Notes: generated from the letters alone by a model not told the origin. Shown: positions 1 to 6,451, numbered from the stretch's first letter. The stretch: DNA of 6,714 bases from Flavobacterium sp. (GCA_030152225.1 JASLHL010000296.1:1-6714), one strand, 5' to 3'. Program-made: numbers and translations.

Positions 1-1137
1 TATGTTGAAAAAGACCAAGCAATTGCTGAGGTTGATTCAGATAAAGCAACATTAGAATTGCCTGCAGAAGCAAGTGGAATCATTACTTTAAAAGCAGAGG
101 AAGGTGACGCAGTGGCTGTAGGTCAAGTAGTTTGTTTAATCGATACTAGTGCTGCAAAACCAGCTGGGGGTTCTTCTACTGAGGCTAAGCCTGCAGCTGA
201 AGCTCCAAAGGCTGAGGCTCCAAAAGCAGAACCAGTTCAAGCACCTGCAGCGACTACTTACGCAACAGGAACAGCTTCTCCAGCGGCTAAAAAGATACTA
301 GATGAGAAAAATATTGATGCTGCTACTGTTTCTGGAACAGGAAAAGATGGTAGAATCACTAAAGAAGATGCTTTAAACGCGAAACATGCTATGGGAACAC
401 CAACAGGAGGACCTAGAGGTGAAGAGCGTAAAAAAATGTCTATGTTACGTCGTAAAGTAGCAGAACGTTTAGTTGAAGCTAAAAATACAACGGCAATGTT
501 AACTACGTTCAACGAGGTGAACTTGACGAATGTAAACAAATTGAGAAGCGAATATAAAGATGCTTTCAAAGCTAAACACGGTGTTGGTTTAGGTTTTATG
601 TCTTTCTTTACAAAAGCTGTAACACGCGCTTTGGAATTATATCCAGACGTGAATTCAATGATCGACGGACAAGAGCAAATTAAATATGACTTCTGTGATA
701 TTTCAATTGCTGTATCAGGGCCAAAAGGGCTAATGGTACCTGTTGTTCGCAATGCTGAATTATTGTCTTTCCGCGGAATTGAAGCTGAAATCAAACGCTT
801 AGCGACAAGAGCTCGTGATGGACAAATTACTGTAGATGAAATGACAGGAGGTACATTTACAATCACAAATGGTGGTGTATTTGGATCAATGTTATCAACG
901 CCAATTATCAACCCTCCACAATCTGGAATCTTGGGAATGCACAACATCATTGAGCGTCCAATTGCAGTAAATGGAAAAGTTGAAATTCACCCAATGATGT
1001 ACGTAGCCTTGTCGTATGACCACCGTATCATCGACGGACGTGAGTCAGTTGGATTCTTAGTAGCAATCAAAGAAGCGCTAGAAAACCCAACAGAATTACT
1101 ATTGGATAATAATCCTAAAAAAGCATTTGAACTTTAA
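1..1137 (+). CDS. sucB: 2-oxoglutarate dehydrogenase E2, dihydrolipoyl succinyltransferase (5'-truncated)
   Basis: The E2 core subunit transfers the succinyl group from E1 to CoA through a swinging lipoyl arm, in the cytoplasmic TCA-cycle complex. The reading frame is open from base 1, so the gene enters from the left; 378 residues are present, and roughly 30 N-terminal residues are missing compared with the usual ~400. In order: the rest of a single lipoyl domain (1-50) with the modified lysine K15 in DSDKA; an Ala/Pro/Lys/Glu-rich flexible linker (~51-90); the E3-binding domain (~92-127, ASPAAKKIL to GRITKEDAL); and the acyltransferase domain (~141-378) with [10 protein letters not shown] at 287-296 and catalytic H341 and D345 in DHRIIDG. 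The sequence [15 protein letters not shown] and the single lipoyl domain fit the succinyl- rather than the acetyl-transferring enzyme. The E1 gene (sucA) probably lies just upstream, outside the window. Apart from the window edge the gene looks intact and typical. Confidence 0.95.
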   Translation, partial: YVEKDQAIAEVDSDKATLELPAEASGIITLKAEEGDAVAVGQVVCLIDTSAAKPAGGSSTEAKPAAEAPKAEAPKAEPVQAPAATTYATGTASPAAKKILDEKNIDAATVSGTGKDGRITKEDALNAKHAMGTPTGGPRGEERKKMSMLRRKVAERLVEAKNTTAMLTTFNEVNLTNVNKLRSEYKDAFKAKHGVGLGFMSFFTKAVTRALELYPDVNSMIDGQEQIKYDFCDISIAVSGPKGLMVPVVRNAELLSFRGIEAEIKRLATRARDGQITVDEMTGGTFTITNGGVFGSMLSTPIINPPQSGILGMHNIIERPIAVNGKVEIHPMMYVALSYDHRIIDGRESVGFLVAIKEALENPTELLLDNNPKKAFEL

Positions 1138-1140
1138 TAT

Positions 1141-1174
1141 AAAAAAAGCAACTCGAAAGAGTTGCTTTTTTTTT
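1141..1174 (+). terminator. Intrinsic terminator of sucB
   Basis: A perfect stem, GCAACTC (1148-1154) with GAGTTGC (1159-1165), is closed by a stable GAAA tetraloop. It is extended by A7 on the left against a run of nine T on the right (1166-1174). It starts 3 nt after the sucB stop codon. The A-run would give a T-tract on the other strand as well, but no minus-strand gene ends here. Confidence 0.93.
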
Positions 1175-1215
1175 GGAGATGGGAGATTGGAAATGGGAGA
1201 TTGGAAATGGGAGAA
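1174..1215 (+). repeat. G-rich heptad array, six units of KGGARAT
   Basis: Six consecutive 7-bp units begin on the last T of the sucB terminator: TGGAGAT, GGGAGAT, TGGAAAT, GGGAGAT, TGGAAAT, GGGAGAA. It can also be read as a 14-bp unit repeated about 2.4 times. The G-rich strand is the strand of the upstream gene. Arrays with the same unit occur at 6337-6378 (+) and, degenerate, at 6452-6472 (-). No coding role is apparent, and the function is unknown. Confidence 0.88.
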
Positions 1216-1240
1216 GGTGTCAACCGTAAACAAAATAACG

Positions 1241-1248
1241 TATCTTTG
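1241..1248 (+). promoter_or_regulatory. Flavobacterial -7 promoter element TATCTTTG
   Basis: TATCTTTG matches the Bacteroidota consensus TAnnTTTG and ends 19 nt before the ATG at 1268, implying a leader of roughly 13 nt. I see no clear TTG at the expected -33 distance, so the call rests on one element. Confidence 0.6.
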
Positions 1249-1267
1249 TTCCTTAAAACACTAGACC

Positions 1268-1492
1268 ATGTCGAAAGAAACGAAAAAAGGAATATACAGA
1301 GGTATCATTGAAAAGGACGAATTAGGAAACTATTTTTGTGGTCCTTACTTACTCGATTACCAATATACAGAGGCTCAATTTAAGTTAGGAGATAAGATTA
1401 GTATCAAAACGGTTATTGCTAATCCAAGTGGAAAGAGTAGAACCGCTTATCCAATGAAATCAATGAAATTTTTCTTGTCAGAAGAAGAGTAG
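1268..1492 (+). CDS. Small uncharacterised protein, 74 aa
   Basis: I do not recognise this family. The product is a soluble, Lys/Glu-rich protein of 74 residues with no signal peptide or membrane segment. The pattern of short alternating hydrophobic stretches (GIYRGIIE, YFCGPYLLD, GDKISIKTVIA, MKFFLSEEE) suggests a small beta-rich fold. A hydrophilic Lys-rich N-terminus and the segment NPSGKSRTAYP (52-62) could be surface or nucleic-acid-contacting loops, but this is inference. Its reality is supported by a TAnnTTTG element just upstream, the ATG at 1268, and a well-formed terminator 19 nt after the stop, so it appears to be a single-gene transcription unit. There is no Shine-Dalgarno, as usual in this phylum. 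It contains one cysteine (C24) and no metal-binding motif. Nothing in the context suggests a pathway. Confidence 0.72.
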   Translation: MSKETKKGIYRGIIEKDELGNYFCGPYLLDYQYTEAQFKLGDKISIKTVIANPSGKSRTAYPMKSMKFFLSEEE

Positions 1493-1511
1493 TCAAGGAA
1501 TAGAAGAAAAT

Positions 1512-1546
1512 AAAAAAAGGTATGATAGCGAATCATGCCTTTTTTT
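1512..1546 (+). terminator. Intrinsic terminator of the 74-aa gene
   Basis: The stem pairs GGTATGAT (1519-1526) with ATCATGCC (1532-1539), with one G-U pair and a 5-nt loop. It is flanked by A7 (1512-1518) and T7 (1540-1546). It follows the stop codon at 1492 and separates this gene from the J-domain gene at 1681. Confidence 0.9.
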
Positions 1547-1680
1547 ATGGGGTTAAAACAGCTAAAAAGGGCGAGTGAAAAGGAGATAATTCGGTAAAAT
1601 AGCACTACATTGTCTGCTGGCTTTACGCGAAGTTTGCTTTGCACTTTTGGTCTCGTAGAGCGTTTTATTGACGATTTTAT

Positions 1681-2607
1681 ATGCGCAACTATTATACGAT
1701 ATTAGAGGTTCCTCCAACTGCAAGTTCGAGTGAGATTAAACAAGCCTTTCGACGTTTATCAAAGCTGTATCACCCCGATATGAATCAGGGTAGTACGCGT
1801 TATCAAGATCGATTGGCTGAGGTAATCCATGCTTATGAAGTTTTGGGGAATGAAACGCAGCGAAAAAGCTACGATTTCTCATTGCTTCAATCAACTTCTT
1901 ATCGTTCGTATAGCGATCAAAATACTTCAAGTTCACAGCCAACCCAAGCTTGGCAAACAAGCTATAACCAACCAGTCATTGTCGATTTTTCTTGTAGTCA
2001 AACTTACTTCTTTATTGGTGATATTCTCGAAATTAGTTGGGCGTGTCAAAATGCCGATCGCATTCGTCTCTATCCTTTGGGGTATATGAGTGAACTAAAG
2101 GGAAAAATACGCTATCACGTGAAAGATTTTAGCGGTAAACAGCTGTATCTTGAACTCATCGTTTACCATAATAATAACGCCCAGCCAGTCAAACAGCATT
2201 TGATTCTGTCTCATGGTCGGTATAAAACATTTACCGATGCGGATGCATTGGAAACACCCGTAGACTATGTACCTATATTTCCGTGGTTTATTGGTTTTGT
2301 GGCACCGTTGGGACGCAGTTCGCGCAAAGATTTTGCCCTTCGTTCGGGAGCTATGTTGCTCGTGTTTTTATGGGTATATGGCTATCACGCTATTAATGAT
2401 AATGAAGAATTGTACTATTTAGTCTGTACCATGCTCATCTATGCTTTGGTTATTAGTGCAGCCAGGCGCATTCACGATGTCAATCGATCGGGTTTTCTTT
2501 CTTTGTTATTGTTAATTCCCTACTTGAATGTGGTTATTTTTGTTATTCTCCTTCTGTTGAAAGGTGAAGAAGCTCCCAATAAACATGGGCGTAAACCCAA
2601 AAAATAG
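1681..2607 (+). CDS. J-domain / Ig-like / DUF805 membrane fusion protein
   Basis: A 308-residue protein with three visible parts. Residues 1-68 form a J domain with the diagnostic HPD at 31-33 and the usual surrounding helices (SEIKQAFRRLSKLY, ending near QRKSYDF); such domains stimulate the ATPase of DnaK-type Hsp70s. A Ser/Gln/Thr-rich linker (~69-97) leads to a beta-rich region (~98-185), with VDFSCSQTYFFIGDILEISW followed by QNADRIRLYPLG, that reads like an Ig-like sandwich. Residues ~200-302 match the DUF805 pattern: GRSSRKDF, three hydrophobic segments (~222-238, 244-261, 272-293), RRIHDVNRSG at 262-271, and a KGEEAPNKHG tail. There is no zinc-finger or DnaJ C-terminal substrate domain, so it is not DnaJ itself. 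With no signal peptide, the J and Ig-like parts should face the cytoplasm, anchored by the C-terminus. The ATG at 1681 fits because the J domain begins immediately. I infer recruitment of Hsp70 to a membrane site; the client is unknown. Confidence 0.87.
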   Translation: MRNYYTILEVPPTASSSEIKQAFRRLSKLYHPDMNQGSTRYQDRLAEVIHAYEVLGNETQRKSYDFSLLQSTSYRSYSDQNTSSSQPTQAWQTSYNQPVIVDFSCSQTYFFIGDILEISWACQNADRIRLYPLGYMSELKGKIRYHVKDFSGKQLYLELIVYHNNNAQPVKQHLILSHGRYKTFTDADALETPVDYVPIFPWFIGFVAPLGRSSRKDFALRSGAMLLVFLWVYGYHAINDNEELYYLVCTMLIYALVISAARRIHDVNRSGFLSLLLLIPYLNVVIFVILLLLKGEEAPNKHGRKPKK

Positions 2608-2664
2608 GAGGGAAAAGTAAGGGAGTGGAGGATATATTTTTCGTTTTCTTTTTAGAGAAACTCG

Positions 2665-2697
2665 TTGGACAGTAACGTTTTTTTTAGCTTATATTTG
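2665..2697 (+). promoter_or_regulatory. Promoter of the AAA ATPase-dgt unit
   Basis: TTG at 2665-2667 and TATATTTG at 2690-2697 are separated by 22 bp, matching the Bacteroidota -33/-7 pattern (TTG, 17-23 bp, TAnnTTTG). The transcript would start near 2702-2704, only a few bases before the ATG at 2707. Confidence 0.8.
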
Positions 2698-2706
2698 TAG
2701 TTAATA

Positions 2707-3432
2707 ATGTTCAAATCATATTTTGAGATGAGTTCTTTGTATTATATCGACAGAACAGATACTCGTTTGGAAGATGTTATGTTTTCTGAAACAGTAGCAA
2801 GAGAAATCGAAGCGTTCTTGAAGGAGTATAGGTATCGTGAAATATTGACGAAATACAACCTTCCTGTTAGTAATAAAATTTTGTTATACGGCAAAACAGG
2901 GTGCGGTAAAACAATGACAGCCAAAGCCATTGCCAAGCAATTGGATAAGAAGTTGATCATTGTCAATTTGGCGACTATTGTTTCCTCTAAATTGGGTGAG
3001 ACTGCCAAGAATATTGAGAGTTTGTTTAAGGAAATTCAATATGAGAGTGCCGTTTTGTTTTTTGATGAATTTGATTCTTTAGGTCAAATTCGCGATTATG
3101 ACAATAAGGACAATAGTGAGATGAAACGCGTGGTAAATGCTATCTTACAATTGATCGACAATTTCCCACAAAAATCAATTTTAATTGCCGCAACGAATCA
3201 AATTCAAATGATTGATGAGGCATTAGTGCGTCGATTCGAATTGAAATTAGAGTATACTGCACCAGAAAAAGAAGCGTTAGACTTGTATTATGATAAGATG
3301 TTGGCCGTTTATCCTGAAGAATACGCCAAGGTGGAACGTTTGTATGATGTTTCCTATGCAGAAGCTAAAACTCATATCTTTCGTACAGTAAAGAACAATA
3401 TTATTACAAGCCAGATAGAATTAGAAAATTAG
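2707..3432 (+). CDS. Compact AAA-family ATPase
   Basis: A 241-residue single-domain AAA ATPase. Visible motifs are Walker A GKTGCGKT (62-69), Walker B VLFFDEFD with D120 and E121, sensor-1 N164 in AATNQ, and paired arginines R175/R176 in VRRFE, at the arginine-finger position. Only a short N-terminal segment (~1-50) precedes the ATPase core and a short helical lid follows, so there is no obvious substrate-binding domain. The pore-loop region reads SSKLGET (93-99), with Leu96 where classical AAA unfoldases have an aromatic residue. It resembles small stand-alone bacterial AAA proteins of unknown substrate; I assign no specific function. The gene lies 24 nt before dgt with no terminator between, so they are probably co-transcribed. 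The start is uncertain: M1 would be nearly leaderless given the promoter, and M8 (2728) would give a leader of about 25 nt while leaving the ATPase core intact. Confidence 0.88.
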   Translation: MFKSYFEMSSLYYIDRTDTRLEDVMFSETVAREIEAFLKEYRYREILTKYNLPVSNKILLYGKTGCGKTMTAKAIAKQLDKKLIIVNLATIVSSKLGETAKNIESLFKEIQYESAVLFFDEFDSLGQIRDYDNKDNSEMKRVVNAILQLIDNFPQKSILIAATNQIQMIDEALVRRFELKLEYTAPEKEALDLYYDKMLAVYPEEYAKVERLYDVSYAEAKTHIFRTVKNNIITSQIELEN

Positions 3433-3456
3433 TAAAGAAACAAAAGATTAGAATAT

Positions 3457-4800
3457 ATGATGAAATGGGAAAAGTTACTGTCTTTAAAAAAGCACGGTGA
3501 CACCTTTGTACGTAATCGTTTAGATGAAAGTCAAACGAGAATTGGTTTTGAAGTAGACTATGATCGCATTATTTTCTCCTCGCCTTTTCGCAGTTTGCAA
3601 GATAAAACACAAGTGATCCCTTTATCAAAAACCGATTTTGTTCACACCCGATTAACGCATAGTTTAGAAGTCTCCGTAGTAGGTCGTTCACTAGGTCGAA
3701 ATGTTGGAGAAAAATTACTGAAGAAATATGTGTTTTTAGCTGAAGAATACGGGTATACCGTCAATGATTTTGGCGCTATTGTCGCTGCCGCTTCTCTGGC
3801 ACATGACATTGGAAATCCTCCTTTTGGTCATTCAGGAGAAAAGGCTATTGGCGATTTTTTTAGCCGTGGAAAAGGCTTAGGGTTTAAAGAGCAATTGACT
3901 GAAAAAGAATGGCAAGATTTAATCGACTTTGAGGGAAATGCCAATGGCTTCTCTATTCTGACTAAATCCCGTCCAGGAATCGAAGGTGGTTTGCGTATTT
4001 CCTATGCGACTTTAGGTGCTTTCATGAAGTATCCAAAAGAGAGCTTGCCTAAAAAACCGACACGCGATATCTCAGATAAGAAGTATGGCTTTTTTCAAGG
4101 AGATAAAGAAGCGTTTATTGACGTAGCCTCTGAATTGGGTATGATCATGAAAGACGATCGCGTTGAGACTGCTTTTTACCGCCATCCTTTGGCGTATTTG
4201 GTTGAAGCAGCCGATGATATTTGTTATACGATTACCGATTTTGAAGATGGAATTAACTTAGGTTGGATTCCAGAAGAGCACGCCTTAGAGTTCTTGATTA
4301 TGATTGTGCAAAATAGCATCAATACACAAAAGTATTCTCAATTGAATTCCAAAGAAGATCGTGTGAGCTATTTACGCGCCTTGGCGATCGGTAGTTTAAT
4401 TGACGATGTAACGCGTTTGTTTATTGAGAATGAAGAGAAGATATTAGCGGGCGATTATCCTTTTGCCTTAACAGAGAAATGTTCGTATATCGCTCAAATG
4501 AAAGATATCTTAGCGGTAAGTATTAATAACGTATACCAGAGCAAAGAAGTAATTGAAAAGGAAATCATAGGGTATCAAGTAATAGAAACGCTCTTGGAGC
4601 GCTTTATAACGGCTACAAATAACCGTTATTATGGTGAAGACAACCACTATGATGGATTAATTCTCAAGTTGCTACCGGAACGTTATATTATAGAAAGCGA
4701 TAGCCTGTATGAACGATTGATGAGTATCTGTCATTTTGTTTCTATGTTGACTGATGGTAAAGCACTGGAATTATATCATACAATAAAAGTAACCAAATAA
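3457..4800 (+). CDS. dgt: dGTP triphosphohydrolase (HD superfamily dNTPase)
   Basis: Cytoplasmic metal-dependent enzyme hydrolysing dGTP to deoxyguanosine and triphosphate, thereby adjusting the dNTP pool. The 447 residues show the complete HD signature: H68 in RLTHSLEV, H116-D117 in LAHDIGNPPFGHSGE, and the distal Asp in EAADDICY (250-257, D253 or D254). The N-terminal region with DYDRIIFSSPFRSLQDKTQV (34-53) is typical of the Dgt family, and the length is close to that of other Dgt proteins. Two adjacent ATGs (3457 and 3460) could serve as start; there is no Shine-Dalgarno, only an A-rich leader. It is the second gene of a unit with the AAA ATPase and ends in the stem of a palindromic terminator (stop TAA at 4798-4800). 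Some phage-exposed bacteria use dNTPases for antiviral nucleotide depletion, but this sequence looks like the ordinary chromosomal enzyme. Substrate choice among dNTPs cannot be told from the sequence. Confidence 0.93.
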   Translation: MMKWEKLLSLKKHGDTFVRNRLDESQTRIGFEVDYDRIIFSSPFRSLQDKTQVIPLSKTDFVHTRLTHSLEVSVVGRSLGRNVGEKLLKKYVFLAEEYGYTVNDFGAIVAAASLAHDIGNPPFGHSGEKAIGDFFSRGKGLGFKEQLTEKEWQDLIDFEGNANGFSILTKSRPGIEGGLRISYATLGAFMKYPKESLPKKPTRDISDKKYGFFQGDKEAFIDVASELGMIMKDDRVETAFYRHPLAYLVEAADDICYTITDFEDGINLGWIPEEHALEFLIMIVQNSINTQKYSQLNSKEDRVSYLRALAIGSLIDDVTRLFIENEEKILAGDYPFALTEKCSYIAQMKDILAVSINNVYQSKEVIEKEIIGYQVIETLLERFITATNNRYYGEDNHYDGLILKLLPERYIIESDSLYERLMSICHFVSMLTDGKALELYHTIKVTK

Positions 4801-4838
4801 AAAAAAGGCATTTGAAATTAATTTCAAATGCCTTTTTT
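4801..4838. terminator. Bidirectional palindromic terminator between dgt and the lipoprotein gene
   Basis: A perfect 26-nt palindrome, GGCATTTGAAATT (4807-4819) against AATTTCAAATGCC (4820-4832), is extended by A6 and T6 to 38 nt. It abuts the dgt stop codon on the left and lies 28 nt beyond the lipoprotein stop on the right. T-tracts on both strands make it suited to end both convergent transcripts. Confidence 0.93.
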
Positions 4839-4866
4839 CATTATTTAAACAAATATGGAAATGCGA

Positions 4867-6222
4867 TTATTTTTTAGTTGTTGGAATCCAAACGTGTGAG
4901 TACACCATCATTCCACCATCCCACATTTTCATTGCGTCTGGTGCTGCAATGTTTTTCGCTTGTTCTAACGTTGTTCCAAGAGCGTCACCTTTACTAGCTG
5001 CAATTGAACCTTCTCCGTGTTTTGTAGCGATTGCAAAAGTAGCTTTGTTGTCTTGGTTTTTGTAATCTCTTACATATAATGTCAAGAATTGTCCAGCTCT
5101 TCCGTCGTAGTATCCTTCAGCAGTTAGGATTTCGTAAATGATTTGCCCTTTAGCTTCGTCAGTAAATACGCGTTTCATTTCGATTTTTCCTCCTTCAGTG
5201 AATGTTCCTGTTCCTCTGAAATCTCCCATGAAGATAAAAGCTTCACCATTTTCTCCGATGTGGAACTCATATTGTCCCATATCATTTCCGTTTACTTTGA
5301 TGATCGCTGATAAGTATGTTCCATCTAATTCTGCAAATGCAGGTGTAGTTTCACCACCATCTGTACCTTCTTTTGTATAGGTAGAGAATCTAGCTCCTGT
5401 TAATTCTGATGCTAATGCAAATTCAGCTTCAGCTTTTGTTTTAGCGTCTGCTTCACCAAAAGTTAAACGCGCTACATCTACTGTGTTCTCCGTAATATCC
5501 TTTAATTGAGCTACAAAGAAAGATCCTGCTTTGTCACCTGTACCTTCTAATAAGATTTTGTTGGTATTGGTGTTGTGCTGTAATACTTTCATATCGTAAG
5601 CGCCATTGAAGTTTACTACTGTATTAGAGAAATCGTAGTAGTATGTATGTCCTTGTTGAGTGAAAATGTATTTTCCTTGTACAGGTAAATTGATTTTTAC
5701 TGGCTCTTCACCCCCTGATTTCGTCAATTTTAACCAGCTAAATTTGTTGTTTGCGTGGTCTGGAGTTCCATTTCCACTTGGAGGGAAAGCTGCATCGATT
5801 GCTTCAATTTCTGATGCGTATGAGTAGTCAATATTAATATCTAATGATACTCCGTCTTTAATATTACGCAAGAAAAAAGCTTTGTATTCGCTCTCTTTTA
5901 CGTGTTTAGAAACAACTTTTAAAACGTTGTCTTTATTCTTGTAAATTTTGATGATATTATAAGTATCATCTTCTTGTCCGCTTCCTGCCATTAATGACAT
6001 TTGCATCGCAATTGATTTCTTTTTAAACTCAAATGGAATTGGGTTTCCAGCATGCGCATAGGCATAAGTTCCTTCAAATGGCAATTCTGAACCAACTTCA
6101 GTTTGTCCATTGTTGTTGTTTTCGTTTCTGATTACGTCATCATCACTAGAACAACTAGTAGTCCCTACAGCAAATAATGCCATAATTGCAAAAGCAGATA
6201 AGAGTTTAGTTACTTTCATCAT
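4867..6222 (-). CDS. Predicted surface-exposed lipoprotein with three tandem modules
   Basis: A 451-residue protein of unknown function. Residues 1-23 are a signal peptide with a Lys-containing start and a hydrophobic core (AFAIMALFAVG). Cys24, in TTSC, is the probable lipidation site; the -3 residue is Thr rather than the usual Leu, so the lipobox is imperfect. The next residues, SSDDD, resemble the acidic lipoprotein export signals that take Bacteroidota lipoproteins to the outer leaflet of the outer membrane; then comes an Asn-rich spacer (~31-45). The mature part appears to be three degenerate beta-rich modules (~47-165, 177-280, 297-400). Each opens with a Gly-x-Tyr turn (EGTYAYA, QGKYIFT, DGTYLSA) and contains a later strand pair (FFLRNIKDG, FFVAQLKDI, FLTLYVRDY). 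Gly/Glu-rich linkers (SGGEEP, DGGETTP) join them. There are no enzyme motifs and no SusD or TonB-dependent partner nearby. It is monocistronic with its own promoter. Two ATGs (6222 and 6219) are possible starts. Confidence 0.88.
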   Translation of the reverse strand: MMKVTKLLSAFAIMALFAVGTTSCSSDDDVIRNENNNNGQTEVGSELPFEGTYAYAHAGNPIPFEFKKKSIAMQMSLMAGSGQEDDTYNIIKIYKNKDNVLKVVSKHVKESEYKAFFLRNIKDGVSLDINIDYSYASEIEAIDAAFPPSGNGTPDHANNKFSWLKLTKSGGEEPVKINLPVQGKYIFTQQGHTYYYDFSNTVVNFNGAYDMKVLQHNTNTNKILLEGTGDKAGSFFVAQLKDITENTVDVARLTFGEADAKTKAEAEFALASELTGARFSTYTKEGTDGGETTPAFAELDGTYLSAIIKVNGNDMGQYEFHIGENGEAFIFMGDFRGTGTFTEGGKIEMKRVFTDEAKGQIIYEILTAEGYYDGRAGQFLTLYVRDYKNQDNKATFAIATKHGEGSIAASKGDALGTTLEQAKNIAAPDAMKMWDGGMMVYSHVWIPTTKK

Positions 6223-6265
6223 GAGTAGATTATTATTATGTTTTTAGTTATAATTTAATTTAGAC

Positions 6266-6296
6266 CAAAAATAAATAAGAAAAATGACATGTGCAA
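6266..6296 (-). promoter_or_regulatory. Promoter of the lipoprotein gene
   Basis: On the minus strand, TTG (6296-6294) and TATTTTTG (6273-6266) are 20 bp apart, a full match to the Bacteroidota -33/-7 pattern. The expected start near 6260 leaves an A/T-rich leader of about 38 nt before the ATG at 6222, without a Shine-Dalgarno sequence. Confidence 0.8.
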
Positions 6297-6336
6297 TATT
6301 ATTTTTATTTTTTCTAAATAAGAATAGTAGAAAGAA

Positions 6337-6378
6337 GGGAAATGGGAAATGGGAGATGGGTAAGTGGTGAGTGGTGAA
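6337..6378 (+). repeat. G-rich heptad array containing a G-quadruplex motif
   Basis: Six 7-bp units in register: GGGAAAT, GGGAAAT, GGGAGAT, GGGTAAG, TGGTGAG, TGGTGAA. The first 24 bases (6337-6360) carry four GGG tracts separated by exactly 4 nt, satisfying the classical G3N1-7 quadruplex rule on the plus strand. It lies about 40 bp upstream of the -33 element of the lipoprotein gene. The unit is the same as at 1174-1215. Confidence 0.85.
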
Positions 6379-6451
6379 ATGAATAAAAAGAAGAATTCTT
6401 TGTTCGGCTTGTTCTTTGTGGTTAAAGGTTTACTAGGATATTGTAGGGCTC

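Noticed and set aside
258..950. Long minus-strand open frame (230 codons) inside sucB
   Set aside because: It is antisense to a clearly conserved enzyme domain, and its translation shows no recognisable domain.
1174..1215. CRISPR-like array
   Set aside because: The units are 7 bp with no spacers and no cas genes; it is a simple tandem repeat.
1447..1644. Minus-strand 65-codon frame
   Set aside because: It overlaps the end of the 74-aa gene and runs through the terminator hairpin; there is no promoter or RBS.
1736..2089. Frames of 74 (-) and 86 (+) codons inside the J-domain gene
   Set aside because: Both are shadows of the J-domain and Ig-like coding sequence, with no independent signals.
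2608..2632. Purine/G-rich stretch right after the stop codon of the J-domain gene, possibly a third heptad array
   Set aside because: The 7-bp register is poor (only GGGAGTG resembles the unit) and no terminator precedes it, so it may be just purine-rich sequence.
2633..2664. Terminator after the J-domain gene (T-rich stretch)
   Set aside because: There are T-runs but no convincing paired stem, so no terminator is called; the J-domain transcript may read into the AAA gene.
2742..3008. Minus-strand 88-codon frame in the AAA gene
   Set aside because: It is antisense to the Walker A region of a real ATPase and has no family features.
2707..4800. Dedicated antiphage defence operon (AAA + dNTPase)
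   Set aside because: The Dgt has the complete, ordinary chromosomal Dgt sequence, and the neighbours are housekeeping genes without mobile-element marks. I keep it only as a low-to-moderate finding.
5138..5380. Plus-strand 80-codon frame in the lipoprotein gene
   Set aside because: It is antisense to module 3 of the lipoprotein and low-complexity (Ser/Pro-rich).
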